Source: VBAS01 sp965652775
GTDB lineage: Bacteria > Bacteroidota > Bacteroidia > Chitinophagales > Chitinophagaceae
Direction of reading: 5' to 3'
Length of the DNA stretch: 11,884 bases
Assembly (NCBI GenBank): GCA_965652775.1
Contig: CBFGXP010000120.1
Location: 1 to 11,884 of the forward strand
Shown: positions 7,465 through 11,884 of the stretch, in pieces
How positions within the stretch are numbered: the first letter of the stretch is position 1
How the letters are laid out: each line of letters starts with the position of its first letter
The notes under the pieces: generated by a model
What the model saw: the letters and a program-made list of their open reading frames with translations, nothing else
What the model was told of the DNA's origin: nothing
Databases searched by the model: none
Translations under genes and position numbers: made by a program

Positions 7465-7686
7465 TCAGTTTGCGGGTCTTCCACGGCTTGTAATTACCAA
7501 TATAAGTCCCGCAACTACCGCAATACCTCCCGCGGCATAAAGTTGCCAGTCGTCACTTCGTTCCTCCTTCTTGCTAATTTCTAACGGACCAACATCAATT
7601 ATTTTTTCTTTCCTCGTGCTCCTGACACCCTGGAAGATAAATACTGCTATGCCTAGTATTATCAGGATAATGCCAACAATTTTCAT
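7465..7686 (-). CDS. Small two-TM protein
   Basis: The 73-residue protein is MKIVGIILIILGIAVFIFQG, a membrane segment (3-20), then a charged loop with KEKIIDVGPLEISKKEE (26-42), and a second membrane segment AAGGIAVVAGLILVI (51-65). I recognise this layout (short helix, 'K-x-x-D-x-G-P' loop, short helix) from many Bacteroidota and Proteobacteria small membrane proteins resembling DUF3185-like entries, of unknown function. The loop is probably periplasmic or cytoplasmic with both ends on the same side. The ATG is the only reasonable start. It follows the porin gene on the same strand, but a palindromic repeat lies between them, so it may not share its transcript. Confidence 0.78.
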   Translation of the reverse strand: MKIVGIILIILGIAVFIFQGVRSTRKEKIIDVGPLEISKKEERSDDWQLYAAGGIAVVAGLILVITSRGRPAN

Positions 7687-7726
7687 GAAGAGTCTTTATA
7701 CCTTATGTCACAAAAACCGAGCCCGG

Positions 7727-7822
7727 AGAGTTTCACGCAAAGGCACAAAAGTAAGAACGTAAGTCGCCTAGAAATTCTTTGCATCTTCCAACCTCAGCTT
7801 TGCGAGCTTGGCGTGAAACTCT
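7727..7822. repeat. Palindromic 'TTTCACGCAAAGG' repeat (copy 2)
   Basis: AGAGTTTCACGC (7727-7738) is a perfect 12-base inverted repeat of GCGTGAAACTCT (7811-7822). The left arm continues AAAGGCAC and the inner right side has CTTTGCGAG, so pairing weakens inward. Its first 15 bases from 7730 (GTTTCACGCAAAGGC) are identical to copy 1 at 3365-3379. The right arm overlaps the porin stop codon (7821-7823), so it could act as the terminator of the asparaginase-aspartase-porin transcript. Confidence 0.8.
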
Positions 7823-9143
7823 ACAAAACAGATATTTGTAGTCGTGCCTGGTAAATTTGAAGCTTTCCTTCGAGGCCATACCGGTTAAGTACACCATAAC
7901 CATAAATGAATTCAAGCCTGAAATTTCTTGACATATACCAATTGACCATTGGTGTGATGCGAAAGAATTTACCCCCTTTGATAGAGCCATCATCCAGGTC
8001 GAGTGTGGAGGCGCGTACAACAATTTCCCAGGCGCCCCAGCCTCCCTTAGTTACAGGATCTTGTACCTGTATAAATCCAAAGAAGCTTCCCACTGTATTG
8101 TAAGGACGCTTCCCACCCGTCAGCAAATACGTTACAACTACATCTCCCCCATAGAATTTATGATCTTCAAACTCTTTCGATTGGAAACTGTGCATCATCA
8201 CTTCGGAACCTATCAAAAATCTCGCATTGCTATAATATAACTCTGCTCCTATGTGGTATGAATTGTCAGTTTGAAATGATCCTGTATTGATTATTTGGGG
8301 AAAAGGATTTGATTCAGGCCTCGACTTTAAAGCAATCTTACCGTCCAATGGCTTACCATACCGGATATTTGTGGCAAAGTGAATTACTTTATGAGACGCT
8401 TTATCATACAAAGGCATCCATCCTACCCTGCCTGAAAATTGAGATTTATAAGTTGAAAACCCCTGCCCTTTAGAAATTAAATCGTTAAAGTAGCCGAGGT
8501 TCCAGAATATTCGTTGTTTGGGCAGGTACCCAAACCATTTGATACCATCAGCCAAAATGGGAACCACGTCTAATGCCATCTGCCTTTCAGCAGTCCAGGG
8601 CGAGTGGCCATTCATCACCTTTACCATTGAATATCCTTCCTTCGTACGACCAATAAAGATATGCCCTGCCAACTCTGGCATGCCAATGGTGACGCCTGTT
8701 TCACGAATCATCCATACCTTATCATCACCATCATACATGTAAGCAAATTTCCAGGAGATAGGTCGTTTGGTTTTAAGCACACCACTTCCCATAATTCGGA
8801 AATCTCTCGTTTCCAATTTTGACTTGCCAACATCTAAATTCGCAGAATCCATTTGCTGCTTAAATACATCATCCTGGCTGTATGCAGCATAATCCAGGAT
8901 ATAACCCATACCGAGTTTTAATGTGGAAAACGCTCCAACAAATTCATTGGGAGGCAATTTTTTTGTTACCGAATCAGCAGGGGGAACAGTAAGTACCAGG
9001 CCATCGGTTCCATTGGGTACGGTCTTTTTTTCTTCCTGGCAAAAGGAATGTTGTGCGAGATAAAAAATCGCTGCCACCAGTAAACTTACTGGTCGCAGCG
9101 AAGTATATATTTGCCTTCTATTCTTAATTAGTAAAGTTCTCAT
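7821..9143 (-). CDS. OprO/OprP-type outer-membrane porin
   Basis: The product from ATG 9143 has 440 residues. A basic N-terminus (MRTLLIKNRRQ) precedes the signal h-region SLLVAAIFYLAQHSFCQ (about 20-36). Counted from this start, the mature protein is a β-barrel with alternating strands. Its closing segment GGWGAWEIVVRASTLDLDDGSIKGGK, FFRITPMVNWYMSRNFRLEFIYGYGVLNRYG is the hallmark end of the phosphate-selective porin O/P family (split here for length). Members form trimeric outer-membrane channels for anions, but the actual substrate varies. The frame opens six bases earlier at a TTG (9149); ATG 9143 is preferred. It starts 21 bases after the aspartase stop, so it is almost certainly translated from the same mRNA, which suggests it passes Asn, Asp or fumarate; that substrate is inference. 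Confidence 0.88.
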   Translation of the reverse strand: MRTLLIKNRRQIYTSLRPVSLLVAAIFYLAQHSFCQEEKKTVPNGTDGLVLTVPPADSVTKKLPPNEFVGAFSTLKLGMGYILDYAAYSQDDVFKQQMDSANLDVGKSKLETRDFRIMGSGVLKTKRPISWKFAYMYDGDDKVWMIRETGVTIGMPELAGHIFIGRTKEGYSMVKVMNGHSPWTAERQMALDVVPILADGIKWFGYLPKQRIFWNLGYFNDLISKGQGFSTYKSQFSGRVGWMPLYDKASHKVIHFATNIRYGKPLDGKIALKSRPESNPFPQIINTGSFQTDNSYHIGAELYYSNARFLIGSEVMMHSFQSKEFEDHKFYGGDVVVTYLLTGGKRPYNTVGSFFGFIQVQDPVTKGGWGAWEIVVRASTLDLDDGSIKGGKFFRITPMVNWYMSRNFRLEFIYGYGVLNRYGLEGKLQIYQARLQISVL

Positions 9144-9164
9144 AGCCAATTTTAGAAGGCCTGT

Positions 9165-10631
9165 TTATTTTAGTTCCTTTTGCCCGGTTAAAACAGCAGG
9201 ATCCATTAATTTCTTGAGTTGGTCTTCAGTCAGCAATTTCTTTTCCCGTATGAGTTCTAGTATACCCTTGCCGCTTTTAAGTGCTTCTTTTGCCAGTTCT
9301 GTTGTTTTTTCATAGCCAAGAACTGGATTGAGAGCCGTTACAATTCCGATCGTTGTTTCCATGTAACGTTTTAAAACAGCTTCGTTAGCTGTAATACCTT
9401 CAATGCAGTTTTTGCGGAACAAAGGCAGCAGCTTATAAAAAAGTGCTTGTGATTCCATCGTAGCGGTAGCAACCACTGGCTCATAAGCATTGAGCTGGAG
9501 GAGACCGTCCCGTGATGCTATTGTAACCGTTGCATCATTACCCATTACTTTGTAACACACCTGGTTCATCAACTCGGGCATAACAGGGTTTACTTTTCCC
9601 GGCATGATGGAAGAGCCCGGTTGAAGTGCTGGTAAATTGATCTCAAAAATACCATTGCGCGGACCTGATGCAAGGAAAATCAAATCACTACTTATCTTGG
9701 AGAGTGTAACAGCAAGGTTTTTTAATGATGAGGAATACATTACAAATGCCTGCATGCTACTTGTGGCGGCAACCAGGTCTTTAGCTAAATGCATTGGCTT
9801 GCCGGTAATCTTGGCCAGGTGAACAGCAGTCTTTTCAGCATACCCTGGAGTAGCAGTTAAGCCGGTACCGATAGCAGTAGCACCCATATTTTCTTCATAT
9901 AAATATTCCTCACTTTTACGGAGAGCTTGAATAGCAGCATCAATCTGGTAGCCAAAAGCATGAAATTCCTGTCCAAGCGTCATTGGCACAGCATCCTGTC
10001 CTTCTGTGCGGCCCATCTTCACCAGGTTTTTGAATTCATCTCCTTTCTTATGAAATGCTTGCGATAACAATTCCGCTTCCTTTACCACTTTATCGTTATG
10101 TAATAGTAATGCAACGTGGATGGTTGTAGGGTACACATCATTTGTTGATTGGCCCATATTCAGATCATCATGTGGCTCGATAATATGATACTCTCCTTTT
10201 TTCTTGCCCATCATTTCAAGTGCAATATTTGCTATCACTTCATTTGCATTCATATTTGCCGATGTTCCGGCTCCTCCCTGGTACAGGTCCGTTAGAAACT
10301 GGTCGTGGTACTTTCCATCAATGATAGCCTGGCAGGCTTTTTCAATGGCGTCAAGTTTTTCTTTTTTCATTCGTCCCACGTCGGTATTTGCACGGGCTGC
10401 AGCCAACTTTACCATGGCATAGGCTCGTACATAGTCAGGATAAAAATTAGTTTTTACACCGCTAACCGGGAAATTTTCCAGTGCCCTGGCGGTTTGTACA
10501 CCATAATAGGCATTAGCGGGAATTTGCTTCTCCCCAAGCAGGTCCTTCTCTGTTCGGGTTTGTGCCTGTACATACTGAAAACTGGTCAACGCCAGTAAAG
10601 GCAGTATTCGTAAGAAATTTATTTTTTTCAT
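9165..10631 (-). CDS. aspA: Aspartate ammonia-lyase with signal peptide
   Basis: The enzyme reversibly converts L-aspartate to fumarate and ammonia. The 488-residue product carries the fumarate-lyase signature GSSIMPGKVN at 339-348, with Ser340 (expected catalytic base) and Lys346. It also has GTSANMN at 122-128 (Thr123), GQSTNDVYPT at 160-169, and the typical C-terminus with NPVLGYE. These residues keep a constant +22 offset from the well-studied Bacillus enzyme, the extra length being MKKINFLRILPLLALTSFQYVQAQ, a Sec signal peptide (about residues 1-23). Family members are normally cytoplasmic, so this one is probably periplasmic. An oddity is GRTEGQDAVP (207-216), where the family has His or Gln instead of Glu210. 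Aspartase is favoured over fumarase by the overall wording and by the upstream asparaginase gene, 95 bases away. Confidence 0.92.
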   Translation of the reverse strand: MKKINFLRILPLLALTSFQYVQAQTRTEKDLLGEKQIPANAYYGVQTARALENFPVSGVKTNFYPDYVRAYAMVKLAAARANTDVGRMKKEKLDAIEKACQAIIDGKYHDQFLTDLYQGGAGTSANMNANEVIANIALEMMGKKKGEYHIIEPHDDLNMGQSTNDVYPTTIHVALLLHNDKVVKEAELLSQAFHKKGDEFKNLVKMGRTEGQDAVPMTLGQEFHAFGYQIDAAIQALRKSEEYLYEENMGATAIGTGLTATPGYAEKTAVHLAKITGKPMHLAKDLVAATSSMQAFVMYSSSLKNLAVTLSKISSDLIFLASGPRNGIFEINLPALQPGSSIMPGKVNPVMPELMNQVCYKVMGNDATVTIASRDGLLQLNAYEPVVATATMESQALFYKLLPLFRKNCIEGITANEAVLKRYMETTIGIVTALNPVLGYEKTTELAKEALKSGKGILELIREKKLLTEDQLKKLMDPAVLTGQKELK

Positions 10632-10726
10632 TTTTTTTATTTTAGGCTACATAAATAATTCCCGATTCAGGTCAACTGTGCCTGGATGGTTTAAGTCGGG
10701 TAGGTTAAAGCCGGCAGATGAAGTGA

Positions 10727-11773
10727 TCAGTACTTGAAAAATAAATCCTGCAATTGCTTTCTATCTTTTGATTTTGTGAGGCCGAGCATTAATAATATCC
10801 TGGCTTTTTGTGGCGTGAGATCATCAGAAACAATGGTACCGAGTTCATCATCATTGATCTCATCGTGGAGCACTACGCGGCCGGAAGGAGTACGGCTTGC
10901 ACGGCATACGACAATACCTGCCTTTACAGCTCTTTTCACGGCGTCCATATATGCTTTATTAAAATTGCCATTGCCCACTCCTGCTATTACGATACCATCC
11001 ACTTTTTTACCGATCAGCATATCGATTTGATCAGGGGGTGCATCAGCATACATATAAACGATATCTACCCTGGGCAACTTTGTATCATTGGTGATTACAA
11101 TTGGATTACCTGGCTTAATTTCTCTTGTAGAGGTTGCATAATATTCCACCCTGCCATCGTATGCCTGTCCAACCGGACCAGTGTTGGGTGATCCAAAAGC
11201 ATTTGTCTTGGTAGTACTGAGCTTCATAACATCCCTGGCATCAAAAATTCCTTCGTTAAAAGAAACAAGTACACCCCGACCCTTGCTCTTGGGATTTGCA
11301 GCTATCGTAATTGCATCGTAAAGATTTTTTGGACCATCAGCACTAATGGCTGTAGCAGGACGCATGGATCCTGTGAGCACAACGGGCTTATCGGAAGTAA
11401 GCACCAGGTCGAGAAAGTAACCAGTCTCCTCCTGTGTATCGGTGCCGTGGGTAATTACAATTCCATCGGCTTCATTATTCTTAAAGATTTCGTTGGCACG
11501 GATAGCCAGTTTTTTCCATATATCAACAGTCATATCCTGGCTGCCTACAGAAGCGACCTGTTCGCCGGTGATGTTAGCAACCTTCTTTATGGAAGGTATT
11601 GTACCGATGAGGTCGTCAATGGGGATTTTTCCAGCCGTATACCCGGCTCTATCGGCGGACGCTCCTGCTCCGGCGATAGTTCCTCCTGTTGCTAAAATAA
11701 TAATACGGGGTAATTGAGCCTGACTCTGGCCAAATACCATGAGGAGAGTTAATAATGTAATCAGCTTTTTCAT
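10727..11773 (-). CDS. ansB: Type II (periplasmic) L-asparaginase
   Basis: It hydrolyses L-asparagine to L-aspartate and ammonia. The 348-residue length equals that of E. coli AnsB. A signal peptide (MKKLITLLTLLMVFGQSQA) precedes QLPRIIILATGGTIAG, which holds the nucleophile Thr32. Other active-site residues are in place: Tyr45 in AGYTAGK, Ser78-Gln79-Asp80, Thr111-Asp112 in THGTDT, and Lys184 in FDARDVMK. The C-terminus (LTPQKARILLMLGLTKSKD, then LQDLFFKY) matches the family end. All catalytic residues are intact. It is the first gene of the asparaginase-aspartase-porin unit, and its product is the substrate of the next enzyme. Some activity on glutamine is possible for type II enzymes and cannot be excluded. 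Confidence 0.95.
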   Translation of the reverse strand: MKKLITLLTLLMVFGQSQAQLPRIIILATGGTIAGAGASADRAGYTAGKIPIDDLIGTIPSIKKVANITGEQVASVGSQDMTVDIWKKLAIRANEIFKNNEADGIVITHGTDTQEETGYFLDLVLTSDKPVVLTGSMRPATAISADGPKNLYDAITIAANPKSKGRGVLVSFNEGIFDARDVMKLSTTKTNAFGSPNTGPVGQAYDGRVEYYATSTREIKPGNPIVITNDTKLPRVDIVYMYADAPPDQIDMLIGKKVDGIVIAGVGNGNFNKAYMDAVKRAVKAGIVVCRASRTPSGRVVLHDEINDDELGTIVSDDLTPQKARILLMLGLTKSKDRKQLQDLFFKY

Positions 11774-11819
11774 GATGTATGTTTTATTGTTGGGAGAAAA
11801 TTATTAGGTGGGACCAGGG

Positions 11820-11849
11820 CACATTTATTTATCTACTTGACTATTCAAA
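11820..11849 (-). promoter_or_regulatory. Candidate Bacteroidota promoter upstream of asparaginase
   Basis: Read on the - strand, TTTG (11846-11849) is followed after 18 bases by TAAATGTG (11820-11827). This fits the Bacteroidota pattern TTTG / TAnnTTTG with one mismatch. The -7 element lies about 47 bases before the ATG, a usual leader length. The region is AT-rich, so chance matches are likely and the call is tentative. Confidence 0.35.
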
Positions 11850-11884
11850 TAATTGATTTATAAATGACTCCGTAAAAATATCCC

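Noticed and set aside
7733..8023. 96-residue open frame on the - strand over the repeat and porin 3' end
   Set aside because: It is a shadow of the porin gene in another frame continuing into the palindrome, with no start context or recognisable domain.
9144..9149. TTG start for the porin at 9149
   Set aside because: An ATG six bases downstream gives the same signal peptide, and TTG is the weaker choice.
10204..11717. Several + strand open frames of 70-130 codons opposite aspA and ansB
   Set aside because: They are antisense shadows of two strongly conserved enzymes and have no family resemblance.

Overview
The window looks like chromosomal DNA of a Bacteroidota bacterium, most probably of the Chitinophagaceae or a close relative. 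The signs are A-rich translation starts without clear Shine-Dalgarno sequences, signal peptides ending in Gln just after the cleavage site (…AQ), a carboxypeptidase-D-like regulatory domain protein, an OprO/OprP-type porin of Bacteroidota character, and intergenic palindromes of the 'TTTCACGCAAAGG' kind that I recognise from such genomes. This assignment rests on recognition, not on a database search.

Layout. (1) Positions 1-3363, + strand: five genes in a row. They encode a one-TM small protein, a SMI1/KNR4 (SUKH) protein, a two-TM protein, an exported XAC2610-like protein and a three-TM protein. SUKH and XAC2610-like proteins are known immunity or inhibitor types, so this could be an immunity-gene array, but no toxin is visible. 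(2) Positions 3364-5036, - strand: a small secreted NTR/TIMP-like protein whose last 30 residues are encoded by a palindromic repeat, a repeat-bearing spacer, and a secreted protein with a carboxypeptidase-like regulatory domain. (3) Positions 5261-7429, + strand: a secreted transglutaminase-like protein, an AT-rich gene of unknown function with a Cys/His cluster, and a small lipoprotein. (4) Positions 7465-11773, - strand: a 73-residue two-TM protein, and upstream of it a compact three-gene unit transcribed in the order L-asparaginase, aspartate ammonia-lyase, porin.

The best-supported functional unit is the last one. Asparaginase turns Asn into Asp plus ammonia, and aspartate ammonia-lyase turns Asp into fumarate plus ammonia. 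Both enzymes carry N-terminal signal peptides, and the third gene encodes an outer-membrane porin. Together they suggest a periplasmic Asn-to-fumarate pathway; an export signal on aspartase is unusual because the textbook enzyme is cytoplasmic. The aspartase also carries Glu-Gly where the family normally has His/Gln-Leu (or similar) beside an active-site Thr.

No rRNA, tRNA, CRISPR array, transposase or integrase was seen. No gap between genes exceeds 300 bases; the longest are 3911-4130 and 5037-5260. The window starts inside or just at the beginning of a gene and ends in the promoter region of the asparaginase gene.
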